DNA of 56,631 nt from Chlorobiaceae bacterium (lineage in GTDB: Bacteria; Bacteroidota; Chlorobiia; Chlorobiales; Chlorobiaceae). Positions within the stretch are counted from its first letter, which is position 1. Each line of letters begins with the position of its first letter. A program made the position numbers and the translations under genes. Of the stretch, positions 35,458 through 43,027 are shown one piece after another. Where the stretch lies: positions 1-56,631 of the forward strand of contig JAAXXP010000004.1 in assembly GCA_013334435.1 (NCBI GenBank). Direction: 5' to 3'. Under the pieces are notes generated by a model, which saw only the letters and a program-made list of their open reading frames with translations, made no database searches and was not told where the DNA came from.

Positions 35458-36216
35458 ATGAGACTGAGGGGGAAAACGGCGCTCGTCACGGGAGCGGCAG
35501 GGGGCATCGGGAGCGCAGCGGCGTTCTGTTTCGCCGAAGAGGGAGCCTCACTGGTACTGAGCGATATCGATCTCGACGGTTGCGAAACGGTATGTCGCCG
35601 GATCAGGGCGCAGGGAGGGAAAGCATCGGCCGTGGGCGCGGATCTGACCATTGAAGAGCAGATTGTCGATCTGTTTGCAGCTGTCCGCAGAACGGAGGGC
35701 GGGCTCGATATTCTGGTAAACATCGCAGGAGGCGATCTCGATCCCTTTTCTGCAGCCGACTCGATCAGCAGCGAATCGATAGACCGGAACATTGCACTCA
35801 ATCTGAAGTCGTGCATGCTCTGCTGCAGGGAGGCCGTCAAAATTATGCAGCCCCGACAGTACGGGCGGATCGTCAACATGAGCTCCCTGGTTTACCGGGG
35901 CGCCGATCACCAGTTTTCCTATGCTGCCGCCAAGGGGGGGATTGCCGCATTCACCCGTTCCCTCGCCCTGTCGCTCGGCCAGAGCAGCATCACCGTCAAT
36001 GCTCTTGCCCCCGCTCTTGTCGACGTACCTGTTTTCCGGAAAGCTCTCGGCCCCGAGCGATGGGAGGCCCTCGCGAGGGAGTGTGCCTCCCGTTATCCAC
36101 TCAAACGGGTCGCCTCTCCCCTCGATGTCGCCAGAGCGGCCCTGTTTCTCGCCTCGGATGACGCATCTTTCATAACCGGCCAGATTCTGGAGATTTCCGG
36201 CGGCGCAAGGCTGTAG
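35458..36216 (+). CDS. Short-chain dehydrogenase/reductase
   Basis: A 252-aa NAD(P)-dependent oxidoreductase of the classical SDR family. The coenzyme motif TGAAGGIGSAAAF is near residue 11, NIAGG marks the central strand, and the catalytic Ser-Tyr-Lys set is seen around MSS and YAAAK. Gly-rich ITGQILEISGG ends the family fold. FabG-like ketoreductases and sugar or alcohol dehydrogenases share this form, so the substrate is open. It has a strong ribosome-binding site (GAGAGGAGG) and follows the GT2 gene by 34 bp. Confidence 0.9.
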   Translation: MRLRGKTALVTGAAGGIGSAAAFCFAEEGASLVLSDIDLDGCETVCRRIRAQGGKASAVGADLTIEEQIVDLFAAVRRTEGGLDILVNIAGGDLDPFSAADSISSESIDRNIALNLKSCMLCCREAVKIMQPRQYGRIVNMSSLVYRGADHQFSYAAAKGGIAAFTRSLALSLGQSSITVNALAPALVDVPVFRKALGPERWEALARECASRYPLKRVASPLDVARAALFLASDDASFITGQILEISGGARL

Positions 36217-36317
36217 CCGGTGCTATGATTACTGCCGTATTTTGCAGATATTGACAACAGGAGGCTCCGGAAATTCCGGCCGTTTGTTTTTACCGAACCT
36301 TTAATGGAGACAGTGGC

Positions 36318-36581
36318 ATGTCAATCGAATCCGCAAGACAATTTCTTGTACAGCTTGCCGAAGAGGAGACTTTTCGCGACAATCTGGTGCGGCAGCTTGC
36401 CGAAAAACGTCGTGAGCTGGTCAGTGCTGCAGGGTATGATTTTACCGAAGAAGAACTCGAAGCGGCAAAATCGGTACTCCCTCCCGGAGCCCTCGGCCAT
36501 GTCGCCGGCTGGTTCTGTGACGTTGAAAGTGACAGCAGGCCCATGCACGGCAGGCGATGCGGCGGCGGTCTCTGGCATTGA
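36318..36581 (+). CDS. Nif11-type leader peptide, RiPP precursor candidate
   Basis: An 87-aa peptide. Residues 1-50 match the Nif11-like leader (MSIESARQFLVQLAEEE, then AAGYDFTEEELEAA), a family of precursors for ribosomally made, post-translationally modified peptides. The usual leader end, a VAGG cleavage site, appears here as HVAGW. The following core of about 23 residues, WFCDVESDSRPMHGRRCGGG plus LWH, has two Cys and two Ser, suited to thioether or disulfide formation. No lanthionine synthetase, radical SAM enzyme or peptidase-ABC exporter lies nearby. A GGAG motif precedes the ATG. A longer ORF in another frame (36304-36660) has no such similarity. Confidence 0.75.
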   Translation: MSIESARQFLVQLAEEETFRDNLVRQLAEKRRELVSAAGYDFTEEELEAAKSVLPPGALGHVAGWFCDVESDSRPMHGRRCGGGLWH

Positions 36582-36656
36582 AGCCAGGGCGATTGCGCTC
36601 TCCGGTACTGTTTTTTCTGTTGAACTAACCCCCATTAACTCCTCAATAGCACCGTT

Positions 36657-37892
36657 ATGAAGCCCATCTGCATCAACAACTACTGTTTCGACCGCGTTCA
36701 TATCTGGGTACAGTACGACTGGCTGGTGCCCCAGTTCGTCGAACTGGTTATCGAAGTATTCTACCCTAAAAACAGGGCAGCCAACGGGCTGGTGATGTTC
36801 AGTCACGGCTTTCTGATCGGCAACGATCTCCTCTTCTATCCGAAGAAAGTCGCCGGAGCACTCCTGAACGACAATCCGCTCTTCGGCATCAATCCCTCTT
36901 CCTATTACAACTACAGCGAAGCTATCGTTGAAAAAAACTGGGCCATGGGGTTCGTTACCGCAGCCCACATGCAGTCGGCTCTCATACCGTGGGTCGATCT
37001 GGGAGGGAACCCGAGAGTCGGGCAGGAGGCATACGCCGCGGCATCCTATCTCATCAAATACGGAGCTACGGACGAGTTCTATAAAATCGACGAGCACAAC
37101 AGGAACCAGAGTTTCCATGATCGCGAGATTCTCAACAGAACCCGCTTCATGAAGGGCAACAACGTCATCTTCGCCGGTCATTCCGTCGGTGGAGCCCATG
37201 CCCAGGCTGCCGCAGTGGGTTTCGAGAACCTGCGGAAACTCGGCGGAAAAAGTTTCCGTCCCTTCAATCCGGTGATTTACGACCGGGAGTTCATTCCGGC
37301 CTATTCCGAACGAATGGAAAAGTGGAATCCCGAAGACAGGGCCAATCCCGTCGGACTCCTCCAGCTTTCGCCGGTCGATATGAATATTCCCCTCATTGCG
37401 CCCGGCATGAAGCCGTACCGTGATATTCTCTCAGAAACCGGGATACCGGAACTGATGGTGGTGGGTCAGTGCGACTGTGCAACCCTGGAGAGCTCCAATC
37501 CGCCCTCCTGGTCATCCACATCGGGTACCCCAACCCAGTTTACCCAGCTCTCCTCTCCCGAAAGCTGGTCCTCGGTTGCCCGCATCGAAAAGGGTGCGCA
37601 CTGCGGCTACCTCACTGAAAAGAGCGAGTTGTGCAAGCAGGCCGACAACCCCTCGAAGTGCAAGCTCTGCCCCGGAGTGGAGACCTACAAACCAAACGGA
37701 GCCGAAACCGCATTTACCATTGACATGTTCAGGCGCTTCATAAGACTTTATCCCGATGCAGGCGGTTTTCAGGGTACGTTCGAAGCGTGGAAACAGAGCG
37801 ATTTCATGCAGTGGCTGAACAGGGAAAGCCCCGACGGCACCGTCAGGCTGGTTCCGTTCGCCGACGGGCAGTATGTCGATTTCGCCCGCTGA
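36657..37892 (+). CDS. Alpha/beta hydrolase beside the Nif11 peptide
   Basis: A 411-aa protein with a nucleophile elbow GHSVGG (Ser near 176) and an upstream strand, NGLVMFSHGFLIG, that supplies the oxyanion region. The C-terminal half carries a Cys-rich patch (CKQADNPSKCKLCPG) and an acidic-aromatic tail. No signal peptide is visible. It follows the Nif11 gene by 75 bp on the same strand, so it could be an esterase or peptidase that trims or modifies the peptide, or a plain lipase-like enzyme. I do not recognise a defined subfamily. Confidence 0.65.
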   Translation: MKPICINNYCFDRVHIWVQYDWLVPQFVELVIEVFYPKNRAANGLVMFSHGFLIGNDLLFYPKKVAGALLNDNPLFGINPSSYYNYSEAIVEKNWAMGFVTAAHMQSALIPWVDLGGNPRVGQEAYAAASYLIKYGATDEFYKIDEHNRNQSFHDREILNRTRFMKGNNVIFAGHSVGGAHAQAAAVGFENLRKLGGKSFRPFNPVIYDREFIPAYSERMEKWNPEDRANPVGLLQLSPVDMNIPLIAPGMKPYRDILSETGIPELMVVGQCDCATLESSNPPSWSSTSGTPTQFTQLSSPESWSSVARIEKGAHCGYLTEKSELCKQADNPSKCKLCPGVETYKPNGAETAFTIDMFRRFIRLYPDAGGFQGTFEAWKQSDFMQWLNRESPDGTVRLVPFADGQYVDFAR

Positions 37893-38170
37893 AGAAGCGA
37901 TCTCGCGCCGCGTCCCGCAGAGTGCATAGAGCCTGCAGGATGCGGCGCTTTCCGTTTCGCTTTTCTTTTCTCCGGCAGGCATCCTTCCGCGGAATTCTCA
38001 ACAGTTCAAAAGGGTTTGTAAGGTTATCGGATTGCAAATCAATCCTTTGCCCCGCTTTCCGGCTCCGGGTTGGAGTTGGAATTGAAAATATTTGTACTTT
38101 CCAGTCGACAAATACCCTTTACCGGGTTTTGTGAGTCTGCGATAAAGGATCCGAAAAGGTTTTATTAGCC

Positions 38171-41100
38171 ATGATGTTAACAACCGGACCCGAAACGGCG
38201 ACAGTTTCACATGCCGTTCCAAGGGAAATTCCATTCAACTATACTTCGGCCGACGACCGGCAGGCAATCGCCTCGCTGCTTGGCCGCGATATTGTCAGAA
38301 CGCTCGACGAGCTCCGTGAACACCGGGTAACCGGCCGTTCGGCACGCCTGCTCATGAGCAGTATCGGCGAAATTCTCATTCACCGGCGCAATCCCTACCT
38401 GTTCCAGGAACTGGTGGATTCGCCGCAGCGCCGCCAGCGCCTTTTCGAACGGGCGGCCAAGGATCTCGATATCATCGCCAATTCAGCCAACGGAGAGACC
38501 AGGGTGATTACCGTGGTGGCCGCCGTGCGTGAACAGCTCGACCGCTTTCGAACCGCCGTGGAGAACACTCCCGAACTGCGCCGCAGGCTCAGGCGGGAGC
38601 TCGGGGCTGTGGTGGGGGTGAAAAATGTGCTGTTCGACCCCTTCTCCCTTGCCGCGCATGCGACCGACGCGACCGACTGGCGACTGCATCTTCCCGTCGC
38701 CGTCGTGACTCCCGCAGAGGAACACCAGGTGGCTCCGCTCATTACGGCCATTGCCAATCTCGGGCTCAAGATCATCCCCAGGGGAGCGGGTACCGGCCTT
38801 ACCGGCGGAGCGGTTCCGCTCCGTTCGCGCTGCGTCATCATCAATATGGAGAAGCTGAACCGGAGCCGGGGCATTTCCCTGCGTGATTTCCATCTGGACG
38901 ACGGCTCCGTGCGGCAGGCTCCGGTCATCGAAATCGAGGCAGGCGTCGTCACCGAAAGGGCCATGCACGAGGCCGAAGAGCAAGGGCTGGTTTTTGCGAC
39001 CGATCCGACCAGCGAATGGTCGTGCACGGTGGGGGGCAACATCGCCGAGAACGCCGGCGGCAAGATGGCCGTGCGCTGGGGCACCTGTATCGACAACCTG
39101 CTCGAGTGGCGCATGGCCATGCCTTCGGGAGAGCGCTGGACAGTCAGGCGGACCGATCATCAGCTCCGTAAAATCCTGCATGAGGATACGGTATCTTTCG
39201 AAGTGCTCGATGAAGCCGGAAAACGGCTTGAGAGGATAGAGCTTTGCGGAACCGATATCCGCAAGAAAGGGCTCTGGAAGGACATTACCAACAAGGCGCT
39301 CGGCGGGGTTCCGGGACTGCAGAAGGAGGGCACCGACGGGGTGATCACCTCCGCGGTGTTTGTGCTCTACAGGCAGTATCCCGAAAAGAGGACGCTCTGT
39401 CTGGAGTTTTTCGGCCAGGACATGGACGAAGCCAGCCGGGTGATCGTGGAGCTGTCGAAAATTTTTCCCCTGCCGTTCAACGACGAGGAGGCGCTGCTCG
39501 CGCTCGAACACTTCGACGACGAATACGTGAGGGCAATCGACTACAAGGTGAAGGCTCCTCGTCCCCAGACGCCGAAGGCCGTGCTCCTGATCGACATTGC
39601 CGCCCGCACTCCGGGCGAAGTGCAGCGGGGGGTCGACCGGGTAGCGGCCCTGCTCGAACACCATCCGAACACCCTCATGTTCGTGGCCCGCGACAATGCC
39701 GAGTCGGTGCGTTTCTGGGCCGACCGCAAGAAACTCAGCGCCATCGCCCGGAGGACCAACGCCTTCAAGCTGAACGAGGATATCGTCATCCCTCTTGAAG
39801 CTCTTGCCGAATTCGCGCGATTCATCGACCATCTCAATACCGACGAGGAGCGCTACTCGCAGCTCCGCTTCGTCGAAAGGGCCTCGGAGATCCTGCAAAC
39901 CGCAAAAGTGAACGAAGACGGCGGACAGTTTGCCTCCAAAGTGCCCACCGGCCTGGAACTCTGCGGGGAGTTCCGCCGCAAGGTGCTTGACGCTCCGGAC
40001 GAGTCGCTGCGCTCCCTTGAGATTCTGCATGATTTCTCCGGAGAGCTTGCCGAACTCCTGCAGGGATATCCGAAAATCCAGGGCGCGGTGGAGCAGGCCA
40101 AAGAGTACATCCGCAACAGCAGGATCGCCATCGCCACCCACATGCATGCCGGAGACGGCAACGTGCATGTCAATATTCCGGTGCTCTCCAACGACCGGCT
40201 GATGCTCGAACGCGCCGACAAGGTGGTCGATCAGGTGATGGAAAAGGTCGTCTCCCTTGGTGGCGTGGTTTCCGGCGAGCACGGCATCGGTGTCACCAAA
40301 CTGAAATATCTGGATGCCTCGATCGTTGACGAACTTGCCCGGTACCGCCGGAAAGTCGATCCAAAAGGGCTCATGAACCCCGGAAAACTCGAAGACATGG
40401 ATGTGCTCGGCCATATCTTCACGCCCTCCTTCAACCTGCTTGAGCTTGAAGCGCATATTCTCAAACGAGCCAAGATCGAGGAGCTTTCCAAAAAAGTCGA
40501 TTACTGCATCCGGTGCGGAAAGTGCAAAACCGACTGCTGCGTCTACTACCCGGCACGGGGCATGTTCTATCATCCCCGCAACAAGAATCTCGCCATCGGT
40601 TCGCTCATCGAAGCCCTGCTTTTCGATGCACAGCGGGAGCGTTCCACCGATTTTGAACTGCTTCAGTGGCTCGACGAGGTTGCCGATCACTGCACGATCT
40701 GCCATAAATGCCTGAAACCCTGTCCGGTCGATATCGATACCGGAGAGGTCTCCGTACTCGAACGTGAACTGCTTGCCGGAAGGGGATTCAGGCACTCCTC
40801 GCCGGTAACCGAGATGACCCTGCACTATCTCGACAGCCGCTCGACGCTTTTCAACACCGTTTTCCGTAATACGGTGCTTCGTTTCGGCGGCGCCATGCAG
40901 CGTGCGGGCAACCGTCTCAGCGCACCACTGCAGCCGGAGGACGATCCGCCGGCATTCTATCCGCTCAGGCTGTTGCGTTCATCGGTGCCTCCGGTTCCCC
41001 GGAAAACCCTGCGTGACGTTCTTCCCGAGTGCGGCCAGGACCAGGTACTGGTTTTCGAACCGTCGGGTGTTGGCAACAGTACGGTTTTTTATTTTCCCGG

Positions 41101-41830
41101 ATGCGGTTCGGAACGACTGAACTCGACCATCGCCATGGCCGCCCTGCATCTGCTGCTTGAGACCGGCACACGGGTAATCCTCCCGCCGCCGTTTCTCTGC
41201 TGCGGCTTTCCTGCGCATGTGAATGCCAAGAGCGATCAGTATTCGAGCATCGTCCTGCGCAATACCGTCCTGTTCAGCCAGATTCGTGAAATGTTCTCCT
41301 ATCTGGATTTCGATGCCTGCGTGGTGACCTGCGGCACCTGTCTTGAAGGGCTCGATGCCATTGAAACCGGAAAGCTTTTCGGCGGAAGGATCATCGATAC
41401 CTCGGCTTATGCTCTCGAGAAAGGGTTCAGGCTGCAGGAGCCGGGAGGAAGGTATCTCTATCATGCTCCGTGCCACGATTCCCTGGGAGGCAAGGCTCTC
41501 GATACTATCGGCAAACTCGGCGGATTCGAATCCGTCAAGGCGGTTGCGCACTGCTGTTCAGAGGCCGGAACCCTCGCGTTATCGAGGCCGGATATCACCG
41601 ACGCCATGCTGCACCGCAAGCGCGACGCCATCCGCGAAGCCATGAACGGGTCGGGGGAGAAGGTGGTGCTGACCAACTGCCCCTCCTGTGTACAGGGACT
41701 CGGCAGAAATCTCGATCTTGGCATCGAGCCGAAACATCTTGTGGTGGCGCTTGCAGAAAAGTATTCCGGCCCTGACTGGCAGGAGAAGCTGCAAGCCCAG
41801 GCAAGCCGTGCGTCGGCAGTCAGTTTCTGA
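38171..41830 (+). CDS. Large FAD/Fe-S oxidoreductase (DUF3683, D-lactate dehydrogenase-like)
   Basis: A 1219-aa fusion. An N-terminal DUF3683-type domain (about 1-150) precedes an FAD-binding-4 domain (IIPRGAGTGLTGGAVPL, about 198) and an FAD-oxidase C domain (THMHAGDGNVHVNIP, VSGEHGIGVTK). Ferredoxin-like Cys motifs CIRCGKCKTDC (about 779) and CTICHKCLKPC (about 841) follow, then CCG modules containing CCGFPAHVNAKSDQ. Such proteins oxidise 2-hydroxy acids, especially D-lactate, and feed electrons to quinone or other carriers. Subunits that are separate in GlcDEF-type enzymes are fused here. The substrate is not proven. Confidence 0.88.
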   Translation: MMLTTGPETATVSHAVPREIPFNYTSADDRQAIASLLGRDIVRTLDELREHRVTGRSARLLMSSIGEILIHRRNPYLFQELVDSPQRRQRLFERAAKDLDIIANSANGETRVITVVAAVREQLDRFRTAVENTPELRRRLRRELGAVVGVKNVLFDPFSLAAHATDATDWRLHLPVAVVTPAEEHQVAPLITAIANLGLKIIPRGAGTGLTGGAVPLRSRCVIINMEKLNRSRGISLRDFHLDDGSVRQAPVIEIEAGVVTERAMHEAEEQGLVFATDPTSEWSCTVGGNIAENAGGKMAVRWGTCIDNLLEWRMAMPSGERWTVRRTDHQLRKILHEDTVSFEVLDEAGKRLERIELCGTDIRKKGLWKDITNKALGGVPGLQKEGTDGVITSAVFVLYRQYPEKRTLCLEFFGQDMDEASRVIVELSKIFPLPFNDEEALLALEHFDDEYVRAIDYKVKAPRPQTPKAVLLIDIAARTPGEVQRGVDRVAALLEHHPNTLMFVARDNAESVRFWADRKKLSAIARRTNAFKLNEDIVIPLEALAEFARFIDHLNTDEERYSQLRFVERASEILQTAKVNEDGGQFASKVPTGLELCGEFRRKVLDAPDESLRSLEILHDFSGELAELLQGYPKIQGAVEQAKEYIRNSRIAIATHMHAGDGNVHVNIPVLSNDRLMLERADKVVDQVMEKVVSLGGVVSGEHGIGVTKLKYLDASIVDELARYRRKVDPKGLMNPGKLEDMDVLGHIFTPSFNLLELEAHILKRAKIEELSKKVDYCIRCGKCKTDCCVYYPARGMFYHPRNKNLAIGSLIEALLFDAQRERSTDFELLQWLDEVADHCTICHKCLKPCPVDIDTGEVSVLERELLAGRGFRHSSPVTEMTLHYLDSRSTLFNTVFRNTVLRFGGAMQRAGNRLSAPLQPEDDPPAFYPLRLLRSSVPPVPRKTLRDVLPECGQDQVLVFEPSGVGNSTVFYFPGCGSERLNSTIAMAALHLLLETGTRVILPPPFLCCGFPAHVNAKSDQYSSIVLRNTVLFSQIREMFSYLDFDACVVTCGTCLEGLDAIETGKLFGGRIIDTSAYALEKGFRLQEPGGRYLYHAPCHDSLGGKALDTIGKLGGFESVKAVAHCCSEAGTLALSRPDITDAMLHRKRDAIREAMNGSGEKVVLTNCPSCVQGLGRNLDLGIEPKHLVVALAEKYSGPDWQEKLQAQASRASAVSF

Positions 41831-41851
41831 TTCCGGATTTTGAGTGCCTCG

Positions 41852-42331
41852 ATGCATGGTTTGAACGACAGGATGCGCTTCGGCATCAGAGGGATCGCTC
41901 TTTTCGAGGCGGGAAAGGGCATTCTCGTCCTTGCTGCCGGATTTTCGCTGTTTTCGCTGATACATCAGAATATGCAGGCGTTTGCCGCTCGACTGGTCGG
42001 GCATTTGCATCTCAACGCAGCAAAGCACATCCCCGGGATTTTTTCCGAAGCTGTCGGCACTATTGCCGACAGCCGGTTGCGGCTTCTGGCGGTTCTTGCA
42101 CTCCTCTATTCGGTTATGCGATTTGTCGAGGCTTACGGCCTCTGGTTCGCAAAGCGATGGGCACGATGGTTCGCTTTGCTGAGCGGAGCCGTTTATCTGC
42201 CCTTCGAACTGTATGAACTTGCAAAAGGCTTTTCGTGGATCACGATCGTTTTTCTTCTCGTCAACCTCGCAGTTGTTCTCTCCATGGGTTTTTCGCTTAA
42301 GGCAAAACGCCGCGGAAACAACCTTTCCTGA
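41852..42331 (+). CDS. DUF2127 family membrane protein
   Basis: About 159 aa with four hydrophobic segments. The pattern RGIALFEAGKGILVLAAGF at the start and RWARWFALLSGAVYLPFELY near the C-terminus fit DUF2127, whose function is unknown. The ATG at 41852 is preferred to the TTG used in the track (41840). It follows the DUF3683 gene by 21 bp. Confidence 0.75.
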   Translation: MHGLNDRMRFGIRGIALFEAGKGILVLAAGFSLFSLIHQNMQAFAARLVGHLHLNAAKHIPGIFSEAVGTIADSRLRLLAVLALLYSVMRFVEAYGLWFAKRWARWFALLSGAVYLPFELYELAKGFSWITIVFLLVNLAVVLSMGFSLKAKRRGNNLS

Positions 42332-42480
42332 AGACGCCTTTGATTTTTCGATGAATTTCCGGAGCGCAGCCCCGGGTCTCTGCCTGGAGGGGTTGCTGCC
42401 GGGGGATGTTTTCCCGCTCTTGTGTGCGAAGCGCCCGGGCGGGCATCAGGATCGAAAGCCGCGCACTCGCTTGTCCATCT

Positions 42481-42810
42481 CTATACCAGTACATAGACAA
42501 TAAGACCGCAAACAACCACCATCAGTACGAGTCCGGCGATAAATATCGTGTCGGCGGTGCGTTCCATCCCATGCATCCGGTGCCCGCTGCGAGTCCGGAG
42601 GGCGAAATAGGAGAGCATGCACGAAAACAGAAAGAGCAGCGCGTCCAGAGAAAGAAGATCGTCGACGAATGTCGTGACCTGCCGGCTGTTGATGACAATA
42701 TGAAGAATTCCTATTACCGTCAGGCATACGCCCACCATGGCTGCCGAGACGGTAAAAATATGGATGGATATGTCCTCTTCCAGATGTTCGTTTTCTTCGC
42801 TGTTACCCAT
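42481..42810 (-). CDS. Small three-helix membrane protein
   Basis: A 109-aa protein on the minus strand with an acidic N-terminus (EENEHLEEDISIHIF) and three membrane helices, about 20-40, 53-70 and 88-108. A similar layout occurs in small DUF202/YidH-like proteins, but no signature is certain. It lies between convergent and divergent neighbours and has no obvious operon partner. Confidence 0.55.
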   Translation of the reverse strand: MGNSEENEHLEEDISIHIFTVSAAMVGVCLTVIGILHIVINSRQVTTFVDDLLSLDALLFLFSCMLSYFALRTRSGHRMHGMERTADTIFIAGLVLMVVVCGLIVYVLV

Positions 42811-43027
42811 GGTTTTTCATGTTTGTCGCGATTGCGCTTCGGTGCCGGGTGTTGCCCATCGGGAGGCCGGGTGCGCAATCGGGAGGTGTTGTTCGATCTT
42901 TTATGCCCGTTTTATGGTTAATCTAATCACAGCAGGACTTTTTTCCCGTTTCGGGATGCTCCGCATGGGCTCGATGTGGATCCTGCGGGGAAGGTATCGA
43001 TGAAAACAAACGCAAACGCGACATCCT

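Noticed and set aside
36304-36660. 118-codon ORF overlapping the Nif11 gene in another frame
   Set aside because: It has no family similarity, while the 36318 frame has a complete Nif11 leader and a ribosome-binding site.
38483-40825. 780-codon minus-strand ORF antisense to the DUF3683 gene
   Set aside because: The plus-strand product has clear flavin and Fe-S motifs throughout. The antisense product is a codon-bias shadow.
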